DNA from: Rhodococcus qingshengii
Lineage (GTDB): Bacteria > Actinomycetota > Actinomycetes > Mycobacteriales > Mycobacteriaceae
Assembly: GCF_021025955.1 (NCBI RefSeq)
Contig: NZ_JAJNCL010000016.1
Span: forward strand, 61,882-125,881
Direction: 5' to 3'
DNA: 64,000 nucleotides
Of this stretch, positions 44,987 to 54,231 are shown one piece after another. Every line of letters starts with the position of its first letter. The stretch's first letter is position 1. The translations under genes were made by a program, and so were the position numbers. Below the pieces are notes generated by a model. That model saw only the letters and a program-made list of their open reading frames with translations. It was not told where the DNA came from and made no database searches.

Positions 44987-45988
44987 TCACAATGCTGATG
45001 CCCAACCGGCGGTGTCGTTCTCACCCGGGATCGCCATCAGGCCGTGCCACAGTTCGAGGATCTCGAACCATTCTGTCTCGGATCTACTGAGGGACCGTAC
45101 GGATTCGTAGCCGGCGCGCAGGCTCTGCCGTACCGCGATCGGTGTCGGTCGCCAATCGGTGAACAGGGTGCCCAGATAGACGCAGGCCTTGGCCAGGTCG
45201 CTCACCCGGTGGTCGAGCACCACGTCGTCGAAGTCGAGTACTCCGGTGATCCGAGAGTTTCGAGCTAGGATGTTGGCTGCCCGGAAGTCGTTGTGTACCA
45301 GTTGTGTTTGGTCATCGAGGTCGTGTGCCCGCGACAAGAAGTCCGCGAGCCTACGCGTTGCATCAGGAGCGAACCCGCGGTCGAAATTCTCTAGCCAACT
45401 ACCGATGCGCTCCTTCAACCCGATGCTGCGCGACGGGAACACCGATCCGTCGACGTGGGTGGCGCCGAGCGTTCGGTGTATCTCTGCCAGACATGCTCCG
45501 GCAGACCGGACCGCCGCGTGGTCTTGTACGTTCAACCAATCTCCGGCCAACTCCGGCAGTACGGTGAATGACACTGCGCATGAAGGGCCTTCCAGCGTTT
45601 CCCGGACCAGCAGTGTTTCCCGGTCCAATCCGTTCAGGGACGTGATTGGCGACGGAACGGGCGCACCCTGCCCGGCGAGTGCGCTCAGCAGCCGAGTCGA
45701 CGCCTCCAGATTCGCGAAGCGCTCTGTGGCTCGCGACCACTTCGCCACCAGCCCACCCCGGTCGCTCGCAACCCACACGATCGCGTTCTGGTCACTGATC
45801 GCCATCCGCGAGCATTCGAGGACCGTCAATCCCCAAGTCTGCTCGAGTACCGCTGAGACCCAGTGCGTGGCTGCGCCGAAGCTGTTGAATCCGAATCGCT
45901 GCTTCAGCGTGGTTTCCGGCTCCACCGATTCCCAGAGCATGGACAACCCGAGCGGCAACATGCTGTCCGACTCTAGTGGGGTGAACAT
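44987..45988 (-). CDS. Phosphotransferase of the APH fold
   Basis: A 333-residue kinase-fold protein. The catalytic loop is LVHNDFRAANIL, with Asp and Asn in place, and the metal site is VLDFDDVVLDHRVSDLA. The layout resembles homoserine kinase/ChoK-like members of the APH family. The phospho-acceptor cannot be deduced. The N-terminus is uncertain, with ATG at 45988 and 45961 and no clear ribosome site. It stands alone and is not similar in detail to the kinase at 25719. Confidence 0.78.
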   Translation of the reverse strand: MFTPLESDSMLPLGLSMLWESVEPETTLKQRFGFNSFGAATHWVSAVLEQTWGLTVLECSRMAISDQNAIVWVASDRGGLVAKWSRATERFANLEASTRLLSALAGQGAPVPSPITSLNGLDRETLLVRETLEGPSCAVSFTVLPELAGDWLNVQDHAAVRSAGACLAEIHRTLGATHVDGSVFPSRSIGLKERIGSWLENFDRGFAPDATRRLADFLSRAHDLDDQTQLVHNDFRAANILARNSRITGVLDFDDVVLDHRVSDLAKACVYLGTLFTDWRPTPIAVRQSLRAGYESVRSLSRSETEWFEILELWHGLMAIPGENDTAGWASAL

Positions 45989-46047
45989 CGTTTCGAGGTG
46001 TCGATCTCGAGAGCGCCCGAAGGTGCCGTGCTGTTGCGGCCGGCAGT

Positions 46048-46539
46048 TCAGTCGCCCTGCCGCAGTTCGCTGAAGATCAGGTTGGTCTGTGTATTGGCGA
46101 TGGCCGGATCGTTGAGGTGCGCGCTGACGAAATCGCGAAGTCGAGTAGGGGATTCACACGACACATGCACCAGGAGATCACGGTCCCCGCTCATCAGGAA
46201 CACTCGCTGAACGGAATCCAATCCGCTTAGGTGCTCGGCGATTTCCGTCATTCGACTTCTGGCGTGGGAGTGAATCAGAATCGACACCATCGCGGAGATT
46301 TCGAGGCCGAGTAGCTCGAGGTCTATGTCCGCGTGAAACCCCTTGATGACGCCCGATTCGCGTAGAGCACGCATCCGCGCCAGAGCGGTCGACGGCGCTA
46401 TCCCAACCTTTTCGGCGAGTGCGTTGTTGGGGATGCGAGCATCCCGGACGAGTTCGCGGAGAATCGCTGTATCGACGTCGTCGAGCCGAACATGATTCGG
46501 CCGCGCCGCGGCAGCTGCCCGTTCGATCGCATTTATCAT
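46048..46539 (-). CDS. Lrp/AsnC-family regulator, divergent from kynBU
   Basis: A 163-residue Lrp/AsnC protein: HTH in IPNNALAEKVGIAPSTALARM (about 34-54) and a C-terminal RAM ligand domain with RVFLMSGDRDLLVHVSC. GGGAG precedes ATG 46539 by seven bases. It is divergent from kynB-kynU-permease. In pseudomonads an Lrp/AsnC regulator (KynR) in exactly this position activates kynBU in response to kynurenine, so the same role is likely. The 138-bp divergent region is AT-richer than its surroundings. Confidence 0.85.
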   Translation of the reverse strand: MINAIERAAAAARPNHVRLDDVDTAILRELVRDARIPNNALAEKVGIAPSTALARMRALRESGVIKGFHADIDLELLGLEISAMVSILIHSHARSRMTEIAEHLSGLDSVQRVFLMSGDRDLLVHVSCESPTRLRDFVSAHLNDPAIANTQTNLIFSELRQGD

Positions 46540-46677
46540 CCGATTTCTCCCTGCTGTCGCGAAAATATTCAGCAACTATTGACCGCGCCCGTCGATGATT
46601 CTAGCTTTTGCCAAACACATCGAATTATCAAACGGTCGAGATCGACACAGTCGACTGTTACGGGCGAAGGGGTCTGG

Positions 46678-47394
46678 ATGCTTCCGAGGATCGGCCGACA
46701 CACGGGCCATGTGGGGGCGCGGTTGATCGACATCAGCCCGCCGATCTCCGAATCGACGCCCGTGTGGCCAGGCGATACCGCCTTCACCCGCGCTGTCACG
46801 TCAGACCTCGGTGGCAGTGACGCCGTCACCATCAACCGAATCACCACCACTCCACATATCGGTGCTCACGCCGACGCACCGGCGCACACCCGCATCGACG
46901 GTGCGCCCATCGGTTCTGTTCCCCTCGAGCCCTATCTCGGCGAGGCCCTGGTGGTCGACATGACGGTGGTCGACGGTGCCGCCTGCATCAGGCCCGTCGA
47001 AGAGACGGTGGAGCGACTCGGCGGACATCTGCCGCAACGGCTGATTCTGAGGACCTACCCGAAGTACCCGCGCGAGTGGGACAACGACTTCGCCGGCGTT
47101 TCTCCGGAGCTGACCCACTGGTTCGCCGACCGCGGTGGAGTTCTGATCGGAATCGACGGCGCCTCGTTCGATCCGATGGACAGCAAGACCATGGACGGGC
47201 ACCACGCGGCAAGCGATCGTGGCGTCGCGATCCTCGAGGGACTTTGCCTCGACGACGTCGACGAAGGCTACTACGAGTTGATCGCACTGCCGCTGAAGTT
47301 CCTCGACCTCGATGCCAGCCCGGTACGCGCCGTGCTCCGGACTCTGCCTTCATCACTTTCAACGCCGACACATGCAGGAGAAGAATCGTCATGA
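46678..47394 (+). CDS. kynB: Kynurenine formamidase
   Basis: A 238-residue cyclase-family (KynB-type) hydrolase. The zinc motif [11 protein letters not shown] is at 60-70, followed by the family [20 protein letters not shown] stretch. It hydrolyses N-formylkynurenine to kynurenine and formate. The start is ATG 46678, with AAGGGG five bases ahead; upstream in-frame sequence overlaps the Lrp promoter. The stop overlaps the kynU start (ATGA), so the two are translationally coupled. No tryptophan dioxygenase gene lies in the window. Confidence 0.88.
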   Translation: MLPRIGRHTGHVGARLIDISPPISESTPVWPGDTAFTRAVTSDLGGSDAVTINRITTTPHIGAHADAPAHTRIDGAPIGSVPLEPYLGEALVVDMTVVDGAACIRPVEETVERLGGHLPQRLILRTYPKYPREWDNDFAGVSPELTHWFADRGGVLIGIDGASFDPMDSKTMDGHHAASDRGVAILEGLCLDDVDEGYYELIALPLKFLDLDASPVRAVLRTLPSSLSTPTHAGEESS

Positions 47395-48656
47395 CATCGA
47401 CAAACACCCTTTCGTTGGAAGACTGCGTCAAAGCCGACGCAGTGGATCCCTTGAGGGAGTTCCACCGCGAGTTCGCGATTCCGGAGGGCGTCCTCTACTT
47501 CGACGGAAACTCGCTCGGCGCGTGTCCCATTGCTGCACAGGAATGCGCCGCGAGAGTGATCGACGACGAGTGGGGCAACGGCTTGGTTCGCAGTTGGAAC
47601 GAGGCTGGATGGTTCGACCTCCCGGTCCGCCTCGGTGACAAACTTGCGCCGTTGCTGGGAGCAGGTGAAGGCGAAGTGGTAGTAACGGATTCGACGTCGA
47701 TCAACCTGTTCAAGGCATTGGCCTCCGCACTGTCCATCGCGGCTGCACACGATCCCAGCCGGAAGGTGATCGTCTCCGAGCGAGACAATTTCCCCACTGA
47801 CCTCTACATTGCGGAGGGCATCATCTCGCTGCTCGATCAGGGATACGAACTACGCCTGATCGACCAACCGGGCGACCTCGTCGAGGTGGTAGGGCCGGAC
47901 ACCGCCGTGGTAATGCTGTCGCACGTCAACTATCGCACCGGAAACCTGTATGCGATGACGGAAGTCACTGCAGCAGTGCAGGAATGTGGTGCGCTCATGA
48001 TCTGGGACCTCGCACACTCTGCCGGCGCCGTGACTGTCGACCTGGGCGGCGCCGACGCCGACTTCGCGGTCGGATGTACGTACAAGTACCTCAACGGTGG
48101 TCCGGGTTCACCTGCATTCATCTGGGTCAACCGTCGCCATCAGAACACCGGAATCCAGCCGCTGTCCGGGTGGTGGGGGCACGCGCGGCCGTTTGCGATG
48201 GAGTCGGCCTACGAACCGGGCGCAGGAATACGACGGTTTCTGAGCGGAACTCAACCCATCACGTCGTTGTCACTCGTCGAATGTGGTCTCGACGTCGCGC
48301 TCAAAGCTGACATGGCCGACATCCGGAGCAAGTCGCTCGCGCTGGCCGATCTCTTCATCGACCTCGTCGAGGAGCGTTGCGCGGCCTACGGTTTGGAGTT
48401 GATCACGCCCCGCGAGCACGAGCGTCGTGGCTCGCACGTGAGTTTTGTTCATCCCGAGGGCTATTCGATCATGAAGGCACTCATTGCGCGGGGCGTCATC
48501 GGCGACTACCGCGAACCCGGAGTGCTGAGGTTCGGTATCACTCCGCTCTATCTAGGATATGCCGACGTGTGGAACGCCGTCGACGTGTTGCGAGACATCC
48601 TCGAGAACAAGTCCTGGGATCGCCCCGAATTCCGCGAGCGCGACGCAGTCACCTGA
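47391..48656 (+). CDS. kynU: Kynureninase
   Basis: A 421-residue fold-type I PLP enzyme. Lys232 in [15 protein letters not shown] forms the aldimine; Asp206 in [10 protein letters not shown] pairs with the pyridine nitrogen; [12 protein letters not shown] at the N-terminus and [11 protein letters not shown] are kynureninase stretches. It cleaves kynurenine to anthranilate and alanine. It is coupled to kynB and followed after 55 bases by an amino acid permease, giving an uptake-plus-catabolism unit. Confidence 0.93.
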   Translation: MTSTNTLSLEDCVKADAVDPLREFHREFAIPEGVLYFDGNSLGACPIAAQECAARVIDDEWGNGLVRSWNEAGWFDLPVRLGDKLAPLLGAGEGEVVVTDSTSINLFKALASALSIAAAHDPSRKVIVSERDNFPTDLYIAEGIISLLDQGYELRLIDQPGDLVEVVGPDTAVVMLSHVNYRTGNLYAMTEVTAAVQECGALMIWDLAHSAGAVTVDLGGADADFAVGCTYKYLNGGPGSPAFIWVNRRHQNTGIQPLSGWWGHARPFAMESAYEPGAGIRRFLSGTQPITSLSLVECGLDVALKADMADIRSKSLALADLFIDLVEERCAAYGLELITPREHERRGSHVSFVHPEGYSIMKALIARGVIGDYREPGVLRFGITPLYLGYADVWNAVDVLRDILENKSWDRPEFRERDAVT

Positions 48657-48711
48657 TTCTTCTTCCAAGTTTCCGCGGACCGGGAGGTGCCGCCTTTCGC
48701 AAGGAGCTTTC

Positions 48712-50145
48712 ATGAGTGATTTCAAAAACATCCAGCAACGAGAATCAGGTCTCAAACGCGAACTCGGCCCCAAACAGATGAGCATGATCGCGCTCGGCGG
48801 TGCAATCGGCACCGGACTCTTTCTCGGCAGTAAGTTCGCGATCGGGTTTGCCGGCCCGAGTGTGATCATCAGCTACGCGATCGGCGGGCTGATCGCCCTC
48901 CTGCTGATGGGCGCTCTTGCTGAAATGACCGTCGCACATGCGACATCGGGTTCGTTCGGTGCGTACGCAGAGTTCTACGTCGGACCGTTGATCGGCTTCC
49001 TCGTCCGTTATCTCTACTGGTCGTGCATCGTCCTCGCGGTCGGTACCGAGGTCACCGCGATCGGTGAATACATGCAGTTCTGGTTCGCCGACGTACCGTC
49101 GTGGCTGTGGATCGTGTTGTTCTCCGGAGTGCTGATCGGTGTGAACATGTTCAACGTCAGGGCCTTCGGAACGATGGAGTACTGGTTCTCGACGATCAAG
49201 GTCTTCGCGATCGTGGCTTTCATCGTGATGGCAGCATATGTCGTGTTCGGTAGTGGAAACCCTGACTATGGATTCCACAATTACACGGCGGGTGGCGGGT
49301 TCTTTCCGAATGGTTTGTCCGGCATGTGGTTTGCCGTGATCGTGTCGATCTTCAGTTACCTGAGCATCGAGATGATCGCCATTGCGGCCGGTGAGGCAGA
49401 AAACCCGGCAGTGGCGGTGAAGAAAGCATTCCGAGTGACGATCGTCCGGCTGTTCGTCTTCTACATCGCAACGCTTGCCTTGATTCTGGCAATCGCTCCG
49501 ATGGACAAGATCTTGAGCGGCGGAAGCCCTTTCGTCACGGTGATGCAGGTCGTGAAGATTCCGGGCGCAGACAGCGTGCTGAACTTCGTGGTGATCATTG
49601 CCGCACTCTCCGCGATGAACAGTCAGTTGTACGTGTCTTCGCGAATGATGTTCTCGCTCTCCCGCGCTGGTGACGCGCCGGCCATTCTCGGCAAGGTCAG
49701 GGCCAACGGCTCACCGGTCAACGCCTTGCTGCTGTCGACGTCGGGTATCGCCGTCGCGACCATCGTCTACGTGCTCTTTCCCGAGCAGGCATTCACGTTG
49801 ATGATCTCGCTGTCGATGTTCGGGGCAATGGCGACGTGGCTGCTGATCTTCGTGACGCACTGGTTCTTTCGCAAGCGAATGAAAGAGGACGGAACCAAGC
49901 TTTCCTTTACGATTCCGTTCTTCCCGGTGGGGACGATACTGGGAGGTGTCCTCATGGTCGCTATCCTCGTCACGACGTTGTGGGTCGAGGATTTCAAGAT
50001 GACCTTGGTGTTCGGGGTACCGTTCGTCCTTGCCGTGATCGGCATCTACTACTTCACCCGTTCACGTCGTGCACAGAGTCTGGCAATGGATGCTGAACAG
50101 ATTCAGGACGAGATCACCGGCACGGTGGTCAAATGGGTGCCCTGA
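48712..50145 (+). CDS. Amino acid permease (APC superfamily)
   Basis: A 477-residue transporter with about 12 helices. The N-terminal consensus MIALGGAIGTGLFLGSKFAI and EMTVAHATSGSFGAYAEFYV are typical of the AAT family of amino acid:proton symporters (AroP/GabP-like). AAGGAG precedes the ATG. Its position after kynU suggests import of tryptophan, kynurenine or a related aromatic amino acid. The gene ends 13 bases from a convergent gene without an obvious hairpin. Confidence 0.88.
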   Translation: MSDFKNIQQRESGLKRELGPKQMSMIALGGAIGTGLFLGSKFAIGFAGPSVIISYAIGGLIALLLMGALAEMTVAHATSGSFGAYAEFYVGPLIGFLVRYLYWSCIVLAVGTEVTAIGEYMQFWFADVPSWLWIVLFSGVLIGVNMFNVRAFGTMEYWFSTIKVFAIVAFIVMAAYVVFGSGNPDYGFHNYTAGGGFFPNGLSGMWFAVIVSIFSYLSIEMIAIAAGEAENPAVAVKKAFRVTIVRLFVFYIATLALILAIAPMDKILSGGSPFVTVMQVVKIPGADSVLNFVVIIAALSAMNSQLYVSSRMMFSLSRAGDAPAILGKVRANGSPVNALLLSTSGIAVATIVYVLFPEQAFTLMISLSMFGAMATWLLIFVTHWFFRKRMKEDGTKLSFTIPFFPVGTILGGVLMVAILVTTLWVEDFKMTLVFGVPFVLAVIGIYYFTRSRRAQSLAMDAEQIQDEITGTVVKWVP

Positions 50146-50158
50146 CTCATATTGGGAA

Positions 50159-50845
50159 TCACAGGGTTTCGGCGAAGAACTCCATAGTGCGGGTCCACGC
50201 GAGGGCAGCAGAATCCGGGGCGTAGTGGCTGGCCGAAGTGTCGTTGTTGAACGCGTGGCCGGCGCCGGCGTAGCGGTATACCCGGGCGAGATCGGAGGCG
50301 GTTGCGCGCAATCGCTCGACGCTCTCCGGCGGGATACTCGGATCGAGGTCGCCGTAGTGGCCGAGCCACGGGACCTGCAGCTGCGCTGCGAGTTCGGTGC
50401 CTGCCGCGACTCCATCCCACCGGGCTTCGGCGACACCTCCGCCGTAGTAGGTAACGGCGGAATCGACGAGGGGCACCGCGGCACACCACAGCGACGCGGT
50501 GCCGCCCATGCAGAATCCGAGGGAGCCGACTTTGTCTGCTCCCTCGGATCGGCAGTAGTCGACAGCGGCGCGTACGTCGTGACCGATGCCTGTGCTGTCG
50601 AGTGCCATGAGCGCGTCCTTGGCGGACGGAAAGTCGGTGAAGGACGTTTGTGCGCCGCGGTGGTAGAGGTGCGGAGCCACAGCAAGATAGCCGGCGGCGG
50701 CGAGGCGCTCGAGGATGCTCTCGATGTGTTGATTCACGCCCCACGCTTCTTGGAGAACTACTACCGCATGCAACGGTCCACCCGGCGAATCCGGTCGACT
50801 GACGGTCAGCGGTACGTCACGTGTGGTCGTCGTGAAAGTTCCCAT
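50159..50845 (-). CDS. Dienelactone hydrolase family protein
   Basis: A 228-residue alpha/beta hydrolase with the Cys-His-Asp triad of dienelactone hydrolases: Cys112 in GFCMGG, Asp166 in HYGDLDPSIP and His197 in GAGHAFNND. It would open dienelactones or related esters. ATG 50845 is chosen because the upstream extension to 50911 only translates the 15-bp tandem repeats as LLAFSLLAYS. No clear ribosome site precedes it, so the longer start cannot be dismissed. Natural substrate unknown. Confidence 0.83.
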   Translation of the reverse strand: MGTFTTTTRDVPLTVSRPDSPGGPLHAVVVLQEAWGVNQHIESILERLAAAGYLAVAPHLYHRGAQTSFTDFPSAKDALMALDSTGIGHDVRAAVDYCRSEGADKVGSLGFCMGGTASLWCAAVPLVDSAVTYYGGGVAEARWDGVAAGTELAAQLQVPWLGHYGDLDPSIPPESVERLRATASDLARVYRYAGAGHAFNNDTSASHYAPDSAALAWTRTMEFFAETL

Positions 50846-50850
50846 GTCCC

Positions 50851-50895
50851 GACTGTATGCGAGCAGACTGAATGCGAGCAGACTGTACTCGAGCA
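50851..50895. repeat. Three 15-bp tandem repeats in a divergent promoter
   Basis: GACTGTATGCGAGCA (50851-50865), GACTGAATGCGAGCA (50866-50880) and GACTGTACTCGAGCA (50881-50895) are followed by a partial GACTGTAGGTGCA at 50898. They fill the space between the divergent dienelactone hydrolase and PLP deaminase genes. They could be tandem operators or a simple slippage array. Confidence 0.8.
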
Positions 50896-50931
50896 CGGAC
50901 TGTAGGTGCACGGCCGAATTAGACTCGTCGA

Positions 50932-51876
50932 ATGTTCAGTTCCGACGTTCCGCCGATCAGCCTGGGCAGTTGGCCCACGCCCGTCGAACCAATGGCACGT
51001 TGCGCGCAGGCACTCGGATTGGGGCCGGAAGACCTGTGGATCAAACGTGACGACGTCACCGGCTTGGGCGGCGGCGGCAACAAGATCCGAAAGCTGCAGT
51101 ACACCTGCGCTCAGGCTTTGGCCGTCGGCGCGACGACTCTGATCACTACCGGTGCACCGCAAAGCAATCACGCTCGGTTGACTGCAGCGGCAGCAGCTCG
51201 GTTGGGATTGCGTTGTGTGCTGGTGCTCGGTGGTGCCGAGCCGGAATCCGCGCAGGGCAATCTCGTTCTGGATGCACTCGCTGGCGCTGAGATCGTCTGG
51301 GCTGGTGGGGACACGGCATCCGCGGTCGACGTCGCGGTGCAGGCCGTCGCTGACTCGGGCGGTGTCCCTTTTGTCATTCCCTTCGGTGGTACCAGCGCGG
51401 TGGCCGCGCAGGGCTACGTCGACTGCGCACGCGAGATCGAGCAGCAACTCCCCGGAGTGGATCGCGTCGTGGTTGCGCTCGGATCGGGTGGAACGATGGC
51501 TGGCCTTGTCGCACATCTGGGCGTCGACAGGGTTGTCGGCGTCGATGTCGGGGCTGTTGCCGATCCAGTGTCGACTGTCGCTGGGTTAGTGGAAGAGATG
51601 CCTGGGTCTACTGTGCGAGCCGAGGATCTTCAGATTGTCCGAGACCAAGTTGGCCAAGGTTATTCGACGCTCACGGAAGCATCAGCCGGCGCGATCCGAT
51701 GTGTGGCTCGTACGGAGGGCATCTTCCTCGACCCGACGTATACCGGCCGGGCCTTTGCAGGATTGATCCAACTCGTGAAGGACAAGGCCATCACGGAGGG
51801 ATCGAAAACGGTCTTCCTGCACACCGGTGGGTTACCCGGCCTGTTCGGCCACCCCGAACTGCCGACGCTGCGGTGA
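50932..51876 (+). CDS. PLP-dependent D-cysteine desulfhydrase/ACC deaminase family
   Basis: A 314-residue fold-type II PLP enzyme. The PLP lysine is Lys51 in GGGGNKIRKLQY; TTGAPQSNHARLTAAAAA binds substrate and ALGSGGTMAGLVAH cradles the phosphate. The family contains D-cysteine desulfhydrase and 1-aminocyclopropane-1-carboxylate deaminase; sequence alone does not separate them with confidence. Its stop codon overlaps the start of the AraC-type gene (GTGA), implying co-transcription. Confidence 0.83.
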   Translation: MFSSDVPPISLGSWPTPVEPMARCAQALGLGPEDLWIKRDDVTGLGGGGNKIRKLQYTCAQALAVGATTLITTGAPQSNHARLTAAAAARLGLRCVLVLGGAEPESAQGNLVLDALAGAEIVWAGGDTASAVDVAVQAVADSGGVPFVIPFGGTSAVAAQGYVDCAREIEQQLPGVDRVVVALGSGGTMAGLVAHLGVDRVVGVDVGAVADPVSTVAGLVEEMPGSTVRAEDLQIVRDQVGQGYSTLTEASAGAIRCVARTEGIFLDPTYTGRAFAGLIQLVKDKAITEGSKTVFLHTGGLPGLFGHPELPTLR

Positions 51877-52731
51877 GCGAGCAGATCGACTACCCGCTCA
51901 GCAGTCCGCTCGACGAACTGTCCGAGTGGCAACGCGTGGTGCGACCGCTGCGTGTCAGCGCCGACGGTTACCTGCGGTTGGCGACCAATCGGCTGGCGGT
52001 CGATTCCGACTACACCTGGGACATGCACCGCCACAGCGATCACGAATTGCTGTGGGCGATCGATGGTGTTCTCGAGGTCCGTACTCCGGAGACCGTGTAC
52101 ACCGTGCCGAGCGGGGTCAGTCTGTGGATCCCCTCCTTTGTTCCCCCACGAGGTGACGGCGCGCAGCGGCACCGAATTGTCGTGCACGTGGTTGGTGGCA
52201 TCCGATGTGACCGGGTTGGATCGTGTGGTGGCCTTGTCCACCCCGCCGCTGCTCGAACAAGTACTCGATCACCTCACCCGAGACGACTTGACGGACGCGG
52301 AGCGTCGGCGAGCTGAGGCGTTTGCCATCGACCTCGTCGAACCCGTTCCGCGACTGATTTTCGATGTGCCGCTGCCGACGACGCCGTGGCTTCGGCAGAT
52401 CGCAGATCAGTTGGTTGCCAGCCCGGCCGACACCCGATCGGTCGAGGAGTGGGCCACCGACGCGAAGGTCAGTACGAGGACCCTCACACGAAGGTTTCCG
52501 GCCGAAACCGGATTGACCTTCTCGGAATGGCGTATGCGACTGCGGGCTCATCATGCGATGCAACTTCTGGCACTTGGTCGAAGCATCTCGTTTGTATCGA
52601 GGAGGACGGGTTTCCGTTCCGAAAGCGCGTTCGGTGCGGCTTTTCGTCGAACGATGGGTGTGACCCCGGGGGAGTTCGCAAGCCTGATCGATCATCCGCG
52701 CGCGCCAATGACCGATTGGCTACAGGACTAG
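51873..52731 (+). pseudogene. AraC-family regulator with frameshift
   Basis: The N-terminal cupin half (from VSEQIDYPLSSPLDELSEW) and the C-terminal AraC HTH half (WATDAKVSTRTLTRRFPAE, then FRSESAFGAAFRRTMGVTPG) lie in different frames. They join at the C-run 52143-52147: with five C the frame reads FVPPRGDGAQ, with four it reads FVPHEVTARS and continues into the HTH. The total length, 859 bases, is one more than a multiple of three. A homopolymer sequencing error is as likely as a real mutation. Cupin-AraC regulators often sit beside siderophore-binding proteins, as here. Confidence 0.85.
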
Positions 52732-52787
52732 TCCGAACAGCGACTCAAAGCGCCTCGATCGGACTTGTGTCGTGCCCCAGAATGAAC

Positions 52788-52806
52788 TTAGGGTTGGCTA
52801 AACAAT
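52788..52806. promoter_or_regulatory. Candidate iron box (IdeR/DtxR)
   Basis: TTAGGGTTGGCTAAACAAT matches the IdeR consensus TTAGGTTAGGCTAACCTAA at about 14 of 19 positions, keeping TTAGG and GGCTAA. It lies 20 bases before the start of a siderophore-binding lipoprotein, suggesting iron repression. Confidence 0.65.
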
Positions 52807-52826
52807 CACCCCTGTAGGAGTTCTGC

Positions 52827-53810
52827 GTGCGCGCAATTCGATCATTTTCTTTCGGTTCTCGAGTCATCGCAGCGGCGGCAGTTGCCGTTGTCGGTGCGAT
52901 GGTGGTGACTGGCTGTTCCTCGTCATCGGCCGACTCCGAGCCGACGGACGTCCGGACCGTCGCGTCGGCATACGGGGACATCGAGGTTCCTGCCTCGCCG
53001 GAGCGCGTCGTCGCCGCGTCGTACGACACTCCTTGGCAGCTCATGTCCCTCGGAGTGAAACCGGCTGCTGTGCAGGACTACGGCAAGTGGATCAGTGAAT
53101 TCACGCCGGAGCAGCAGGCCTTCGTCGAGGGGCTTCCGACCATCGGACCGTACGGGGAAATGAACTTCGAAGCGATCGTCGCGGCGGATCCCGACATCAT
53201 CGTCGGCGACGCGGACGAGGTGGACCAAGCGGCGTTCGACCGTCTGTCGGGCATTGCGCCCACCGTCATCGTCAAGGGCGAGAGCCGAGGCGACTGGAAG
53301 ACGATCACCACCGAGATCGCCGAGGCGATCGGCAAGACCGACGTGCTCAAGTCGACACGCACTGCTTACGAAGAGAATCTGGAACGTGTTCGCGGCGAGT
53401 ACGCGGACGTGATCGCGAACAACAAGTGGATTCATATTTCACTCGGAGACGCACCCGGCGCTTTCTCGGTTCAGCAGCCCACTGGTGCGATCGGCAATTT
53501 GGTCGTCAACGAACTCGGATTGGTGTACGGGCTCGGTGTTCCGACCAATTTCACCGCTGCCGGATACGAGTCCTACCCGATGGAGCAGTTGGCCGAGATC
53601 ATGAACGGTGTGACGGTCGTGCTGTATCCGCTGAACGCGGACGGGTCGACCAGTGCGGCGGTTCAGGCGGTCCTCGACGACAATCTCTTCGCGAGGCTGC
53701 CGGCGGCGCAGGCTGGGCACGTCTTCGGATTGCAGTCGAGCGTCACGGATTTCGTGACCGCGAACGGTTGGCTGAACGAAGTGAAAACGAAGGTGTTTGC
53801 AAGGCTCTGA
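52827..53810 (+). CDS. Iron-siderophore ABC transporter substrate-binding lipoprotein
   Basis: A 327-residue FecB/FepB-type binding protein. Residues 1-30 are a lipoprotein signal with lipobox VTGC (Cys30). The periplasmic-binding fold shows SPERVVAASYDTPWQLMSLG, AADPDIIVGDADEVD and TGAIGNLVVNELGL. It would bind a ferric siderophore at the outer face of the membrane. It starts at GTG after AGGAG. No permease or ATPase genes are adjacent, so it relies on a distant importer. An iron box upstream and a U-tailed terminator downstream make it a single-gene unit. Confidence 0.88.
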   Translation: MRAIRSFSFGSRVIAAAAVAVVGAMVVTGCSSSSADSEPTDVRTVASAYGDIEVPASPERVVAASYDTPWQLMSLGVKPAAVQDYGKWISEFTPEQQAFVEGLPTIGPYGEMNFEAIVAADPDIIVGDADEVDQAAFDRLSGIAPTVIVKGESRGDWKTITTEIAEAIGKTDVLKSTRTAYEENLERVRGEYADVIANNKWIHISLGDAPGAFSVQQPTGAIGNLVVNELGLVYGLGVPTNFTAAGYESYPMEQLAEIMNGVTVVLYPLNADGSTSAAVQAVLDDNLFARLPAAQAGHVFGLQSSVTDFVTANGWLNEVKTKVFARL

Positions 53811-53826
53811 CGCTTGCTCACCTTTT

Positions 53827-53871
53827 GACTGCGCGCCCGCAACTGACCAGTTGAGGGCGCGCAGTCTTTTT
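53827..53871 (+). terminator. Intrinsic terminator with U-tract
   Basis: GACTGCGCGCCC (53827-53838) pairs with GGGCGCGCAGTC (53855-53866); an inner CAACT/AGTTG extends the stem, and TTTTT (53867-53871) follows. It is the most canonical terminator in the window, 17 bases after the binding-protein stop. Confidence 0.92.
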
Positions 53872-54231
53872 GCTTGCCGCTCCGAGCGAGAATCCTGTCC
53901 TCTGCTTATGATTTCTGTCACTGCTGGTTACCGTTACTTCGGCGAGGGCGACGCGGTTCGACCTTGCCTCGGCAGGGATCTCCGATCCTCGGCGACGTGC
54001 TGAGGTGGTCGCCATCCCCGCAGATCGGTGGGGTATTTTGTCCGTATCTACTGTCGGGGTGAGCAGTGATGTGCGGGGGGATTTTTTGGTGAGTACAAGC
54101 GCTCGTGCCGTCTTTCGAGCAGGGTGCTCTGGATTTCGGGACCATACCCGTCCGGACATGAGTTCTGGTTTGCTGAGCGTGAACGGTGCGTGGGGCGAAT
54201 CGTTCGAGGGGACGAAAGGCGAGATCGGCGA
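53872..54231. other. 360-bp leader region upstream of alkB
   Basis: No convincing gene is seen. A 76-codon frame (54005-54235, GTG start) has its stop codon overlapping the alkB ATG; it could be a coupled leader peptide, or chance, since its residues resemble no family I know. An open frame on the other strand across this region is a shadow of alkB. No clear operator dyad was found by eye. Confidence 0.4.
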
